A DNA stretch of 64,000 nucleotides from Pyrinomonadaceae bacterium (GTDB taxonomy: Bacteria; Acidobacteriota; Blastocatellia; Pyrinomonadales; Pyrinomonadaceae): contig JAHCHG010000006.1 of the NCBI GenBank assembly GCA_026129865.1, positions 124,001 to 188,000 on the forward strand, in the 5' to 3' direction. A program made the position numbers and the translations under genes. Below are positions 1-9,694 of this stretch, piece by piece. The stretch's first letter is position 1, and the number at the start of each line of letters is the position of its first letter. Under the pieces are notes generated by a model. The model did not search any database. It was not told the DNA's origin and worked only from the letters and a program-made list of their open reading frames with translations.

Positions 1-2
1 GC

Positions 3-1622
3 GGCGCGGGAAACAACGGCTGGATCCAGCTCAACAGCCGCCAGCCGCTCGAAGAACAAAATCGCCAGTACGTAAATTATATGAACGCGGCGACTTCGGA
101 AGTTGATTTTCTTTTGACTCAAGGTTTGAGCGTTATCACTCAGCCTTCGCGCTTTGATTCGCAGGTTCCGCCTAAAAGCACGAACACCTGGAACGCAATA
201 GTTTTTAACGGTTTGTCCTGGGAAAGAAACGATGTCGTCAAAATAAGATCACCGCGCGAAAATCTGCGGATCAATGAAATTAAGGATCTATCGAACGATC
301 AACAAATTGTGTTCGACATAAATGAAAACGGCGAAGCGGTTTTTGTTGCGTCAAATGTTCCTTCGCTCGGTTACAAAACCTTTGAAATCACGACCGAAGC
401 GGGCAGAAACATTTCGACTTTGAAAGCGGACGAAAACAAGTCGGAAGCGGCAAGCAAGATGTTTCAAATCAAAATGCGCGCCGACGGAAACGTCGAAAGC
501 ATCAAAAATCTGCTGACAAACCGCGAGATCGTCAACAACAAAGGCGAATTGCCTTTTAACGATCTGCTTCGAGTCGAAGGTTCGGACGCGTCGAAAGTTT
601 CCTATCCGTTCGCGCCTAAATTTACCGTCAGAAAAGGCGAGCAAATGACGCAGATCTGGGTTGAACGTGCGCGTTCGATCTATCCTCTGACGGTTCTGAC
701 GATCTACGACGATCTCGACCGCGTGGAAATTCACAACGAACTAGACGCGGACAAAATTCCGTTCGCGGGCGGAAACAACAACTGGCACGATTCTTATTAT
801 TTCGCGTTTCCGTTCAATGTTTCCAGAGAGAATTTAAAAGTAAAACGCGGCGGACAGAAATGGTTTGACACTTTGCCGGACGATTATCTGCCGGGCGCGC
901 GAACCGATGCGGTAACGACGCAGCATCTGATCGGAATGACCGACGGCAATCAAAGCGTGATGCTCGCTCATCGGCAGGCGTTTCACTGGGTTTATCCGGG
1001 TTACGTTGATACAAAACTTCGCCCGAAAGACGCGCCGAAAGGTTTTCCCGCGATGTTTACGGGCAAATTCCCGCTGCCGGAAGCGACAATTTATTCACGT
1101 GCCGTGCGCCGCTCGAATCAAGCCGACACGCACGATCTCGGCGTGATAAATATGCCGACGGTCGAGCCGGGTTTGACAGGAAATTATGTTTTCGATTACG
1201 CGGTCGCGGCGGACGGGAAATTCGATGAATTAAAGGCTTGGACGCTCGGCGCAAATTTTAATCTTCCGCTGCGAGCCGAATACGCGGGCAGTCTGCCTTC
1301 GAGTTTGAGTTACAGCTTTTTCAATACGAACGCGCCGAACGTGCAGATCGTCGACGTGAAAACGATCTCCGATTCGGTCGTGCGCGGCGAGGTCAGCGCG
1401 TCTCCGCTCGATCCGCAGCTCGGTAAGGTTTTTGTCATTCGCCTGCAGGAATTTACAGGAAAAGCGGCGACGGCAGGTATCAATCTGCCCGTCAGGATCA
1501 AATCGGCGCAGATCATGAATTTAACGGAAAGCAAGATTCTGCAAAACATAACAAACATCGCGCCTTTAACGGTCGAACTGAAACCGTTTGAAACGAAAAC
1601 GATAAAGTTTGAAATACACTAA
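3..1622 (+). CDS. Glycoside hydrolase family 38-type alpha-mannosidase, C-terminal part (5' end outside window)
   Basis: The reading frame is open from the left edge, so the gene starts upstream and only about 539 C-terminal residues are visible. The visible part lacks the GH38 catalytic barrel. It looks like the C-terminal beta-sandwich region of family 38 glycosidases, with WNAIVFNGLSWERNDVV near its start and a final segment ending KPFETKTIKFEIH, typical of the last beta domain. The enzyme would remove alpha-mannose-type residues from glycans, but substrate and signal peptide cannot be judged here. It is followed by another glycosidase-like gene on the same strand after a repeat-filled gap. 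An internal ATG at position 81 is not a credible start because coding sequence precedes it. Confidence 0.7.
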   Translation, partial: GAGNNGWIQLNSRQPLEEQNRQYVNYMNAATSEVDFLLTQGLSVITQPSRFDSQVPPKSTNTWNAIVFNGLSWERNDVVKIRSPRENLRINEIKDLSNDQQIVFDINENGEAVFVASNVPSLGYKTFEITTEAGRNISTLKADENKSEAASKMFQIKMRADGNVESIKNLLTNREIVNNKGELPFNDLLRVEGSDASKVSYPFAPKFTVRKGEQMTQIWVERARSIYPLTVLTIYDDLDRVEIHNELDADKIPFAGGNNNWHDSYYFAFPFNVSRENLKVKRGGQKWFDTLPDDYLPGARTDAVTTQHLIGMTDGNQSVMLAHRQAFHWVYPGYVDTKLRPKDAPKGFPAMFTGKFPLPEATIYSRAVRRSNQADTHDLGVINMPTVEPGLTGNYVFDYAVAADGKFDELKAWTLGANFNLPLRAEYAGSLPSSLSYSFFNTNAPNVQIVDVKTISDSVVRGEVSASPLDPQLGKVFVIRLQEFTGKAATAGINLPVRIKSAQIMNLTESKILQNITNIAPLTVELKPFETKTIKFEIH

Positions 1623-1626
1623 AGTC

Positions 1627-1724
1627 GGGAGCGCAAGCGTCTTGCTTGGGAATAAATACGAAGGACAAAGCAAAAATTATTTTGCCTCTTAACGAGGCAT
1701 TGCAGGCAGGCTGCCTGCGCTCCC
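1627..1724. repeat. Composite palindromic intergenic repeat
   Basis: The gap between the two glycosidase genes holds an outer inverted pair (gggagcgca at 1627-1635 and tgcgctccc at 1716-1724). Inside are three smaller palindromes: gcaag/cttgc near 1633-1645, tgcctc/gaggca at 1683-1699, and gcaggca/tgcctgc at 1702-1718. The arrangement is like a REP or BIME element. It lies just before the start codon at 1736 and may affect the mRNA, but that is inference. Confidence 0.6.
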
Positions 1725-1735
1725 GTGAAAAAATT

Positions 1736-3973
1736 ATGAGTGAACTAAAACGCAGAGATTTTCTAAAAACAACGGTTGCCGGCACATTTGCGGCAGGGAC
1801 ACTTTTGAAGAGAAGCGCGAAAGCGGAGAACAGTCCTTTGCCGTCGCCCGAAAAGATGGCTCAGCGATCAGGTTTGCCCGAAATTCCGACCTGCGATTCG
1901 ATGCGCTCGATCGTGATGCCGCATAGTTTCGGCGATCTTTTCAATCCGCCGGGACTGACCAATCAATGGGGCTGCGCGCAAGCCGCGATGGATGCGGTCG
2001 CCGTGCGAAGCATCGCGTTTCCGCCTTTTGCACAGGGCGAAATGAACGTCGCTCCGCTCGGCGCGGGCGGCGAGCTTTTGACGGGTGTTTTATACGTTGA
2101 CGAAGAATATTTCGCCGCGACGAAAACGCCGGTCGAATTCGTCTGGCAGCCCGACCGCGTCGAGCGAAAGACAGTTTATAAAGATTTAGAAATTACATCT
2201 ACAACGATCGTGCCGTTTGAAACGATGGCGGTCGCCGTGAAGTTCAACGTCAAAAATATCTCGAACAAACGCCGCAAGACTGAAATAAAACTCGCGATCA
2301 ACGGCGGCGCGGCAAAATCCGTGAAACCGTGGAATCAGGCGTATTCGCCCGGCGAATACGACAACGCGCGCTCCATCGATAAAAAGCGCAGCGCGGTTTT
2401 GTGCAAAGCCGTCAACAGCGAAGCGTTTGTTTTGCAGGGCGCGTCGCCCGCACCGAAAGCACTTCTGCCTTCGTGGATCGTTTATGAATGGGATCTCGCG
2501 CCCGGCGAGACGAAATCCGTTACTTTTGTAAACACGCTCGGCGAAAGCAAAGTATTTGTCGAAAAACATTACGACCGGATCATCAATGATTTCGACGCGG
2601 TTCAAAAGGAAACGACCGATGGATGGAACGCGGAACTCAAAGCCGCGTTCACGCCGAACAACGGGCGCTATTCCGGTCATCTGCCGACGCTCGTAACTTC
2701 CGACGATTCGGTCAAACGCATCTACCACACGGCGGCGATGCACGCGCTTTATTTCCGGCGCACGACGCCGCATTCGGTTTACGGCACGACTTATGTGACC
2801 TTGATGCCGCGATACTGGGAAACGACGACGTTTTTGTGGGATATTTCTCTGAGCGCGATGCTGTTTTCGATGCTCGATCCCGAGATCTTAAAACGAATGA
2901 TGGAAACGTGGATGAAGCTCGACGTTTACAAACATTTCGGGACGGAATTTTTAACAGGCGCGGGCGTCGGTCCGTGGTATTCAGTCAACGATTACGCGAT
3001 GTCGCGGATGGCGAAAGAATACCTGCGCTGGACAGGCGATCAAGCGTGGCTGGACAAGGAAGTCGGCGGGAAAAAGGTTCTCGATTACCTCGTCGCATAC
3101 GCCGAACATTGGAAGGAACTCGACAAAAACGGACACGGGCTCGCGGATTACGGCGGCGTAACTAATCTGCTCGAAGCCGTTTCGAGTTACGTTCACGAAG
3201 TCGCCGGTCTTAACGCGGCGAATGTTTATAACCTGCGTTTCGTTGCCGATCTGCTCGAAAATAAAGGTCAAAAATCGAGAGCGGATGCGATGCGGAAAGA
3301 AGCCGAAGATTTGGGCAAACGTGTGCAGCAATTATACGTTGACGGCAAAGGAATCTGGCGCTGCCGCTTGCCTGACGGAAGTTATAATGAAGTTCATCAC
3401 TGCTACGATTTCGGCACGACTCTGATGAACATCGGCGATCTGATGCCGCAGAAACAAAAAACCGAAATGGTCGGATTTTTCAAACGTGAGCTGCAAACGC
3501 CTACCTGGATGCGCGCGCTTTCGACGAAAGATCTCGACGTTACGTTCAGCATTCGCCCCGATCATCAATGGACGGGCGCGTATTGTTCATGGGCGGCGCT
3601 CGCCTTGAGCGGTCTGTATGTGGCGGGCGAAACTGAAACCGCGCTCGATTGGATCAAAGGTTTGGCTAAAACAAGCCGTCAAGGTCCGTTCGGACAGGCA
3701 CATTTTACCGAAGCATTCTGGGAGCCTGAAGCAAACGGCAGCGCTCTGAAAGCTTCGTCCGATCAGCCATATATAAACGATTGGGCGTGCGTTTCGGGCT
3801 GTAATTATTTAGAACCTATTGTCGATTCTATATTCGGCATCAACGCCGGACTTTTCGGCGAAATTACCGCGAAACCGCTGTTCGGCAAATTCGATTCGAA
3901 CGCGGAACTTAGAAATATAAATTACCAAGGCAGAACTTACAGAGCGACAAAAGACGGAGTTGAGCGCACATAA
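1736..3973 (+). CDS. Tat-exported six-hairpin-type glycoside hydrolase
   Basis: The start is taken at the ATG at 1736, which opens with MSELKRRDFLKTTVAG. This is a twin-arginine signal followed by a short hydrophobic stretch, so export in folded form is likely. An in-frame TTG at 1646 would place the palindromic repeat inside the protein and is rejected. The protein is about 745 residues. Its middle and C-terminal half are rich in W, D and aromatic motifs (WDISLSAMLFSMLDPEI, GPWYSVNDYAMSRMAKEYLRW, GHGLADYGG, DHQWTGAYCSWAALALSG) typical of (alpha/alpha)6 barrel glycosidases of the MGH1/GH63/GH116-like type. Substrate is unknown. With the GH38 part upstream and sugar-acid genes downstream it probably feeds a glycan-degradation cluster. 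Confidence 0.65.
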   Translation: MSELKRRDFLKTTVAGTFAAGTLLKRSAKAENSPLPSPEKMAQRSGLPEIPTCDSMRSIVMPHSFGDLFNPPGLTNQWGCAQAAMDAVAVRSIAFPPFAQGEMNVAPLGAGGELLTGVLYVDEEYFAATKTPVEFVWQPDRVERKTVYKDLEITSTTIVPFETMAVAVKFNVKNISNKRRKTEIKLAINGGAAKSVKPWNQAYSPGEYDNARSIDKKRSAVLCKAVNSEAFVLQGASPAPKALLPSWIVYEWDLAPGETKSVTFVNTLGESKVFVEKHYDRIINDFDAVQKETTDGWNAELKAAFTPNNGRYSGHLPTLVTSDDSVKRIYHTAAMHALYFRRTTPHSVYGTTYVTLMPRYWETTTFLWDISLSAMLFSMLDPEILKRMMETWMKLDVYKHFGTEFLTGAGVGPWYSVNDYAMSRMAKEYLRWTGDQAWLDKEVGGKKVLDYLVAYAEHWKELDKNGHGLADYGGVTNLLEAVSSYVHEVAGLNAANVYNLRFVADLLENKGQKSRADAMRKEAEDLGKRVQQLYVDGKGIWRCRLPDGSYNEVHHCYDFGTTLMNIGDLMPQKQKTEMVGFFKRELQTPTWMRALSTKDLDVTFSIRPDHQWTGAYCSWAALALSGLYVAGETETALDWIKGLAKTSRQGPFGQAHFTEAFWEPEANGSALKASSDQPYINDWACVSGCNYLEPIVDSIFGINAGLFGEITAKPLFGKFDSNAELRNINYQGRTYRATKDGVERT

Positions 3974-3986
3974 TCAAGGAAGTTTA

Positions 3987-4082
3987 TCCACAGATGAACA
4001 CGGATGGACACAGGTTTTTATGAACGGTTTTTAATAACCCCTGATAGACATTAGGTTAAAAAAATCCGTGTTCATCTGTGGA
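3987..4082. repeat. Inverted repeat, 19-bp perfect arms, intergenic
   Basis: The arm at 3987-4005 (tccacagatgaacacggat) is the exact reverse complement of 4064-4082, with a loop of about 58 bases. It fills most of the gap between the glycosidase and the esterase. It could act as an mRNA stem-loop, but it lacks a T tract directly after the stem, so it is not called a terminator. Confidence 0.7.
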
Positions 4083-4117
4083 CAAGTATTCTTTGGCTAT
4101 TTTAGGGAATTCGACAA

Positions 4118-5005
4118 ATGAACATTAAAATTTCAGCAATAATTCTTTTACTTTTTTCGGCAGTTGTTGTTCAGGCTCAGAGCACGACCGAATCACTTTT
4201 GCAGATCGGCGATCGTTATTGGATGCAGCCTGACGTCGTTTACGCGAGCGCAAATAATACACCGCTGAAACTCGATATCTGGTATCCGCACGACAACCCG
4301 AATCCGACGCCGACACTCGTTTACTTTCACGGCGGCGGTTGGATTTTCGGCTCGAAAGAAGGCGCGGTTTACCAACTTTTGCCGTTTTTGGAAAAAGGCT
4401 GGCGCGTCGTTAATGTCGAATACCGTATGGCTGGCAACAGTTTAGCGCCCGGCGCGGTCGAGGACGCGCGCTGTGCGCTGCGTTGGGTCTTCCGCAATGC
4501 GAAACAGTGGAATTTCGATACTTCGAAAATCGTTCTGACCGGACATTCCGCCGGCGGGCATCTTTCGCTTATGACCGGAATGCTGCCGAAAGGAACCGAC
4601 CTCGATAACCGCTGCTACGGCGACGAAGATCTAAAGGTTGCCGGCATCATAAACTGGTACGGAATAACGGATGTGGGCGATCTGATCCAGGGTGAAAATT
4701 TGAAAAATTACGCCGTAATGTGGATGGGAAGCCTTGAAAACAAAGCGGAGATGGCAAAAAAAGTTTCGCCCCTAACCTATGTCGGCAAGGATCTGCCGCC
4801 CGTTTTAACGATCCACGGAGATAAGGACGATGTCGTCCCGTATTCGCATGCAGCGCGATTAAAAGACGAACTTGATAAAGCCAAAGTTATAAACAAACTT
4901 TACACGATTAAAGGCGGCGGGCACGGAATGTTCAAACTCGACGAATATGCCGCGGCATACGACGAAATCTGGAAGTTTTTAGCCGAAAATAAGATCACGA
5001 AATGA
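4118..5005 (+). CDS. Secreted alpha/beta-hydrolase (esterase/lipase, BD-FAE-like)
   Basis: A 295-residue protein with an N-terminal signal peptide (hydrophobic residues 5-19 ending in VVVQAQS). It has the oxyanion-hole motif HGGGW near residue 70 and the nucleophile elbow GHSAGG with Ser144. The Asp lies in HGDKDDVVP and the His in GGGHGMF, which completes the catalytic triad. This is the layout of acetyl/feruloyl esterases and carboxylesterases of the hormone-sensitive-lipase and BD-FAE groups. It probably removes acyl groups from plant or microbial glycans in the periplasm. The stop overlaps the next start (ATGA, 4 bp), so it is translationally coupled to the dehydratase. Confidence 0.85.
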   Translation: MNIKISAIILLLFSAVVVQAQSTTESLLQIGDRYWMQPDVVYASANNTPLKLDIWYPHDNPNPTPTLVYFHGGGWIFGSKEGAVYQLLPFLEKGWRVVNVEYRMAGNSLAPGAVEDARCALRWVFRNAKQWNFDTSKIVLTGHSAGGHLSLMTGMLPKGTDLDNRCYGDEDLKVAGIINWYGITDVGDLIQGENLKNYAVMWMGSLENKAEMAKKVSPLTYVGKDLPPVLTIHGDKDDVVPYSHAARLKDELDKAKVINKLYTIKGGGHGMFKLDEYAAAYDEIWKFLAENKITK

Positions 5006-6255
5006 AAATCACCGATATAAAAGCGACGACCGTTACGGTTCCTCTGGAGGCACCGCTCCGGCACGCCAACGGCTGCCACTGGGGACGGTTTGTCCGCACG
5101 ATCGTCGAGGTCGAAACCGACGAAGGAATCACAGGATTAGGCGAGATGGGCGGCGGCGGCGAATCGTCGGAAGCCGTTTTCCGCGCGATGAAATCGTATC
5201 TTCTCGGGCACGATCCGGCAAATCTGGAAGAGATGCGCTTTAAGATTGCCAACCCGACCGCATCGCTTTACAACAACCGAACGCAGATCTTAGCCGCGCT
5301 CGAGTTTGCCTGTCTCGATATTCTCGGGCAAAAATGGAATGTTCCGGTGTACGACATTTTAGGCGGAAAACTTCAATCGAAAGTGCCGTTTGCGTCGTAT
5401 CTGTTCTTTCGCTACGCGAATTCCGAAGACGGCAGCGGCGAAGTCAGAACTATCGATCAATTAGTTGCGCACGCTAAAGATCTAAAAGAAAAATACGGTT
5501 TTACGTCGCATAAATTAAAAGGCGGCGTCTTTCATCCGGAATACGAACTCGAATGCTATTTAGCGCTTGCCGACGAAATAGGAACCGATGCGAAAAGCGG
5601 CGATTCGTTCCGCTTTGACCCGAACGCGGTTTTCTCCACCGAGCAGGCGATCTGGTTCGGGCAGGCGATCGAAAATGTCCGCAACGATTATCTGGAAGAT
5701 CCTGTTTACGGGCTGCACGCGATGCGCCGGACGCGCGAAAAGGTCCGGATGCCTCTGGCGACCAACACGGTCGTCGTCGGGTTTGAACAGCTTGCTGCAA
5801 ATATTCTGGATACGGCGTGCGACGTGATACTGCTCGATACGACCTTCTGGGGCGGAATCCGGCAATGCGTCAAGGCGGCGGGAGTCTGCGAAACATTCGG
5901 GCTCGGCGTCGCCGTTCACTCAAGCGGAGAACTCGGTATTCAACTTGCGACGATGCTGCATCTCGGCGCGGTCATCCCGAATTTGAGTTTTGCAGCGGAC
6001 GCGCATTATCATCAGTTGAAAGACGACATCATCGAAGGCGGCAAATTCCAATACCAGAACGGCGCGATCAAAGTCCCGGAAGGCGCGGGGCTTGGCATCA
6101 AATTGAACCGCGACAAACTCGCCGAATACGCCGAATTATACAAAGAACTCGGCGGTTATCCATACGATCGGGACCCGCTAAGAAAAGACTGGACACCGAC
6201 GATTCCTAATAATCGCTGGGCAGATCCGGAAGACGAAAGGACGCCTGAAATTTGA
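5002..6255 (+). CDS. Enolase-superfamily sugar-acid dehydratase (glucarate-dehydratase-like)
   Basis: A 417-residue mandelate racemase/muconate lactonising enzyme family protein. The catalytic set is visible: the KxK motif at Lys171/Lys173 (HKLKGG), metal ligands Asp206 (RFDPNA), Glu232 (LEDP) and Asn255 (ATN), and the His-Asp dyad of His306 (AVHSSGELG) with Asp279. The Asn ligand and the HSS...LG motif resemble glucarate dehydratases, which remove water from an aldonate or aldarate to give a 2-keto-3-deoxy acid. No signal peptide, so cytoplasmic. The start overlaps the esterase stop by 4 bp. With the FAH hydrolase and SDR downstream it may act on L-fuconate or a similar acid. The exact substrate is not decidable from motifs. 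Confidence 0.85.
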   Translation: MKITDIKATTVTVPLEAPLRHANGCHWGRFVRTIVEVETDEGITGLGEMGGGGESSEAVFRAMKSYLLGHDPANLEEMRFKIANPTASLYNNRTQILAALEFACLDILGQKWNVPVYDILGGKLQSKVPFASYLFFRYANSEDGSGEVRTIDQLVAHAKDLKEKYGFTSHKLKGGVFHPEYELECYLALADEIGTDAKSGDSFRFDPNAVFSTEQAIWFGQAIENVRNDYLEDPVYGLHAMRRTREKVRMPLATNTVVVGFEQLAANILDTACDVILLDTTFWGGIRQCVKAAGVCETFGLGVAVHSSGELGIQLATMLHLGAVIPNLSFAADAHYHQLKDDIIEGGKFQYQNGAIKVPEGAGLGIKLNRDKLAEYAELYKELGGYPYDRDPLRKDWTPTIPNNRWADPEDERTPEI

Positions 6256-6406
6256 AAAAACAAATTCGGATCCGGATCCTGCGTAAATTAATCCTCGATT
6301 CCCCGGACTATGCTTCGCCGTGGGCTACAAAGAATTTCCTTTCGAGATACGAATCCAAGTCGTTTCCTCCGGTTCAAGGGTCGGGTAACGAGTTTCGAAT
6401 ACAATT

Positions 6407-7753
6407 ATGAAGTCAGTAATTTACAAAATTCCAGGTTTGCTTTGCCTGCTTATTTTCGCTATTCAAACTGCCTTTCCGCAATGCGAACTGACAGTCGGTA
6501 AAGGCGAGATAGCGGAAGAATGGAACGAGATCTTTACGCAGAACGGTCCCGGAACCGGACTCGAACCCGATGGAATGACCGGCTGGACCGGCGGCGACAG
6601 CACAATTTCGATCGAACTGCCCGGCGGCGACACGGCGTTCTTTTTTTCCGACACGTTTTTGGGGGAATATCCGGCAAAACCCGGCGACGGGCGCGTTTTC
6701 GAAAATAAAAACGGACTTCGAATGCGCGAGCCGAATTGTCTTCCGCCGATCTGCGGTCCCGCGCCAGAACATATCCATTATGTGTACAACAGCATCGTCG
6801 TTCGGTCGAAGGACGGGAAAACGCTTAAAACGCTTACCGGCGCGAAGGACAAATACGGTTATTCGACATCATATTTCAAGCCGGACAGCACGGACGCAAA
6901 CGATATGTATTGGATGGGTTATCCGACGCTGATCGATGTCGGCGGCGAAAAAAAGATCTGGATATTTTTGAACTATTGGAATGTTGCCCGTCCTTTTGAT
7001 AAAGCCTCGTGGATCAAGTTTCGCGGTCAGGCGATCGCGCAATTGAATGCCGAAACGCTTGAGATCGAAACGATTAAGCCGCTCAAAAATCTCGTCGATG
7101 AAGGCGTCTGGGGGATTTCGACGTGGCTCGACGGCAAGAATCTGTATATCTACGGAATGCAGAACACCGAAGACATACAGAATGCGAGAAAGTCCGACAT
7201 CGACGTCGCCAATAAATATAAAAAACTCTATATAGCAAAAACGGACGCTTCAAAGGGACTCGAAGCCGTCAGCGATCAAAAAAATTGGAAAGCCTGGAAC
7301 GGGAAAAAATGGGTGAAAAATTTAAAGAAACGGGTTTCGATCATCCCCGGAGCCGATTCGATCAGCGACGAACTGAGCATTCGCCGGTTGAACGTCAACG
7401 GAAAACCCGTTTTCGTAATGGTTACTTTCGATACTTCGGTCGGATATTTCGATTGGAAAGATCTCTATTTATATTCTGCGTGCGAACCGCAGGGACCTTT
7501 TGTAAACAAATATTTCTTTTACAGAACGCCGACCTCCGGAATGACAAAACTGCCGGGAATGACCGAAAGGCAAAGTTTGAAATCGGGTTTGAGCGTTTAC
7601 AATCCACATATGCATCCGCAGTTTACGGAAGATGGGAAACTGCTCGTTTCTTATAACAGCAATCTTCCTTTCGGCGCCAAACCGGGTGATTCGATCTATG
7701 CGGATTTTTATAAACCGCGGTTCGTGCGCGTTCCGATCGAAGGACTGAAGTGA
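6407..7753 (+). CDS. Secreted five-bladed-propeller protein, DUF5005/DUF4185-like
   Basis: A 448-residue protein with a signal peptide (hydrophobic residues 8-20, cleavage likely after FPQ). Residues 50-75 show GWTGGDSTISIELPGG followed by FFFSDTFLG, the hallmark of the DUF5005/DUF4185 group, whose members have a five-bladed beta-propeller related to GH43/GH62 enzymes. Later blades contain YNSIVVRS, GVWGISTWLDG and VYNPHMHPQFTEDGKLLVSYNSN (the last quoted only for its start VYNPHMHPQ). No enzymatic activity can be assigned. It probably binds or cleaves a glycan outside the cytoplasm. It ends 4 bp before the FAH gene, which suggests a shared transcript. The 150-bp gap upstream shows no clear site. 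Confidence 0.65.
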   Translation: MKSVIYKIPGLLCLLIFAIQTAFPQCELTVGKGEIAEEWNEIFTQNGPGTGLEPDGMTGWTGGDSTISIELPGGDTAFFFSDTFLGEYPAKPGDGRVFENKNGLRMREPNCLPPICGPAPEHIHYVYNSIVVRSKDGKTLKTLTGAKDKYGYSTSYFKPDSTDANDMYWMGYPTLIDVGGEKKIWIFLNYWNVARPFDKASWIKFRGQAIAQLNAETLEIETIKPLKNLVDEGVWGISTWLDGKNLYIYGMQNTEDIQNARKSDIDVANKYKKLYIAKTDASKGLEAVSDQKNWKAWNGKKWVKNLKKRVSIIPGADSISDELSIRRLNVNGKPVFVMVTFDTSVGYFDWKDLYLYSACEPQGPFVNKYFFYRTPTSGMTKLPGMTERQSLKSGLSVYNPHMHPQFTEDGKLLVSYNSNLPFGAKPGDSIYADFYKPRFVRVPIEGLK

Positions 7754-7757
7754 ATTA

Positions 7758-8654
7758 ATGAAAATTGTAACTTTTACGGACAAAAACGACGACGAAAAAT
7801 ACGGTATCGGGGCTTTGGTCTCCGAAAAGGAAATTGTCGATCTGACTCCGCTCATTTCAAACGAGGGTTTAAGCGCGTCTCGGATTTCGGCTTGTTTCGA
7901 TCTCGATAAATCCGTCTTTGCCGACAACAACTTAGGCGGACGAAGCCTGCCGAGGCTAAACCGCAATGAGATCAAGCTCTGCGCGCCGGTACCGCGCCCG
8001 GGAAAGATCGTATGCATCGGATTAAATTACCGCGACCACGCGGAAGAAAGCGGAATGGAAATTCCTAAGTCGCCGGTTGTTTTTTCAAAATTTTCAAGCT
8101 GCGCTGTCGGTTTAAATGACGCGATCGTGCTTCCGGAAGGCAGCGAACAGGTTGATTTCGAAGCCGAACTTGCCTTCGTCATCGGACGCCGGGCGAAAAA
8201 CATCAGCCGCGACGATGCGATGGACTACGTTTTCGGCTATACAAATTTTAACGATGTTTCGGCGCGCGATTTTCAGTTTGCAGACGGGCAGTGGCAGCGC
8301 GGAAAATCCTGCGACACCTTCGCGCCGATGGGCGAATTCGTTGCGACAAAAGACGAGATTGCCGATCCGCACAATTTGCAAATTCAGTTTCGTCTGAACG
8401 GCGAAACTCTGCAAAATTCGAACACGAAACAATTGATCTTCAAAATTCCGGAGTTAATCGAGTTTTTATCGAGTTCGATCACGCTTGAACCCGGCGATGT
8501 CATCGCCACCGGAACGCCGCCGGGAGTTGGATTCGCACGAAAACCGCCGCTGTTTATGAAAGACGGTGACATTGCGGAAGTCGAGATCGAAGGCTTGGGA
8601 ATTTTATCCAATCGAGTGAAAAGTCAGAACCAACTGCGGCAGCGGATGGTTTAA
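7758..8654 (+). CDS. Fumarylacetoacetate hydrolase family protein (diketo-acid hydrolase or related)
   Basis: A 298-residue FAH-family protein with an N-terminal cap of about 70 residues and the C-terminal FAH fold. It shows GKIVCIGLNYRDHAEE, the metal-binding VDFEAELAFVIG with Glu135 and Glu137, and GDVIATGTPPGVG near the C-terminus. These are the signatures of ureidoglycolate lyase-like and 2,4-diketo-3-deoxy-L-fuconate hydrolases. In a non-phosphorylating sugar-acid route it would split a diketo acid into pyruvate plus a second acid, which fits the flanking dehydratase and SDR. Cytoplasmic. The start ATG lies 4 bp after the propeller gene stop. Confidence 0.85.
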   Translation: MKIVTFTDKNDDEKYGIGALVSEKEIVDLTPLISNEGLSASRISACFDLDKSVFADNNLGGRSLPRLNRNEIKLCAPVPRPGKIVCIGLNYRDHAEESGMEIPKSPVVFSKFSSCAVGLNDAIVLPEGSEQVDFEAELAFVIGRRAKNISRDDAMDYVFGYTNFNDVSARDFQFADGQWQRGKSCDTFAPMGEFVATKDEIADPHNLQIQFRLNGETLQNSNTKQLIFKIPELIEFLSSSITLEPGDVIATGTPPGVGFARKPPLFMKDGDIAEVEIEGLGILSNRVKSQNQLRQRMV

Positions 8655-8764
8655 CTCCACGATCTACAAGTGTTTTGACATCATTAACATTTTCGTTAAA
8701 TCAAAGTTGTCTTGCTTTTGATCTTAAACCGTCCACTACTGCAAACGGTTCTGACCTGACTAAT

Positions 8765-9526
8765 ATGTTTGATCTAAAAGGAAAAACCGCGCTTGTTACG
8801 GGCGCAGGTTCGGGCATCGGCGAGGCAATTGCGAAAGCATTCGCCCGTGCCGGAGCATTTGTCTATGCTGCCGATCTTGACGTAGAAAACGGCGCCCGCG
8901 TCGCAAGTGAAATCGGGGGAGAAAATGCCGAATTCATCATATTAAATGTCGCCGAAAAACGGGACTGTGAGGCGGCTGCCGAAAAAGTTTTGGATGAAAA
9001 AGGCAAACTCGATATTTTGGTAAATAATGCCGGAATCGGACACGTCGGAACGATTCTAGAAACTTCCGAGGAAGATTTGGAGCGGCTTTTTGCCGTCAAT
9101 GTTCGAGGCGTTTTCAGCATGACAAAGGCTTTTCTGCCGTCAATGATCGCGCGAAAATACGGGGTAATCGTGAATCTCGCATCGATCGGAGGCGTCCTCG
9201 CCATCAAAGACCGCCTGGCTTACTGCACGACAAAATTTTCAGTTGTAGGTTTTACAAAATCAATCGCGCTCGATCACGCGCTCGACGGAATCCGCGCCAA
9301 CGCAATCTGCCCCGGCAGAGTCGAAACGCCTTTCGTTGAAAAGCGCATCAGCGAATATCCTGATCCCGAAAAAGCGTATGCGGAAATGTCCGCCACGCAG
9401 GCTGTCGGCAGAATGGGCACGCCGGAAGAGATCGCCGCCGCCGCGCTTTACCTGGCAAGCGACGAGTCGGCGTTCGTTACCGGAACCGCATTTGAAATCG
9501 ACGGCGGCTTCGCGGTCGGAAAATAA
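8765..9526 (+). CDS. Short-chain dehydrogenase/reductase (2-keto-3-deoxy-L-fuconate dehydrogenase-like)
   Basis: The start is placed at ATG 8765 (MFDLKGKTALVTG). An earlier in-frame TTG at 8675 would add 30 residues not seen in the family. The 253-residue protein has the NAD(P) loop TGAGSGIG (residues 12-19), VNNAGIG, and the catalytic Ser140, Tyr153 and Lys157. ICPGRVETPF, and GRMGTPEEIAAAALYLASD (19 residues), place it in the classical SDR group near hydroxybutyrate and ketodeoxyfuconate dehydrogenases. Its probable role is oxidation of the 2-keto-3-deoxy acid made by the dehydratase, giving the substrate of the FAH hydrolase. A ttgaca hexamer at 8675-8680 may be a -35 box, though the -10 match is weak. 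Confidence 0.85.
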   Translation: MFDLKGKTALVTGAGSGIGEAIAKAFARAGAFVYAADLDVENGARVASEIGGENAEFIILNVAEKRDCEAAAEKVLDEKGKLDILVNNAGIGHVGTILETSEEDLERLFAVNVRGVFSMTKAFLPSMIARKYGVIVNLASIGGVLAIKDRLAYCTTKFSVVGFTKSIALDHALDGIRANAICPGRVETPFVEKRISEYPDPEKAYAEMSATQAVGRMGTPEEIAAAALYLASDESAFVTGTAFEIDGGFAVGK

Positions 9527-9694
9527 AAGGTGACCGGTTTTCCGGACGGTGCGGTAAGATATTCCAAGCGTTTGAGTTTTCCAATAGGGACAATTTTTAA
9601 AGAATGCTGCCGGTTAGGATTCGGGCTGCATGGAGTTAGAACGGGCGATCTTTCGACAATCACCGTTCGCCGCCGGAACTATTTTCCTGTCTTT

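Noticed and set aside
2186..2773. Long minus-strand reading inside the six-hairpin gene
   Set aside because: Arg-rich text with no domain; a shadow of the clear plus-strand gene.
8675..8764. Upstream TTG start for the SDR gene
   Set aside because: The extra 30 residues do not fit the family, and ATG 8765 gives the standard N-terminus.
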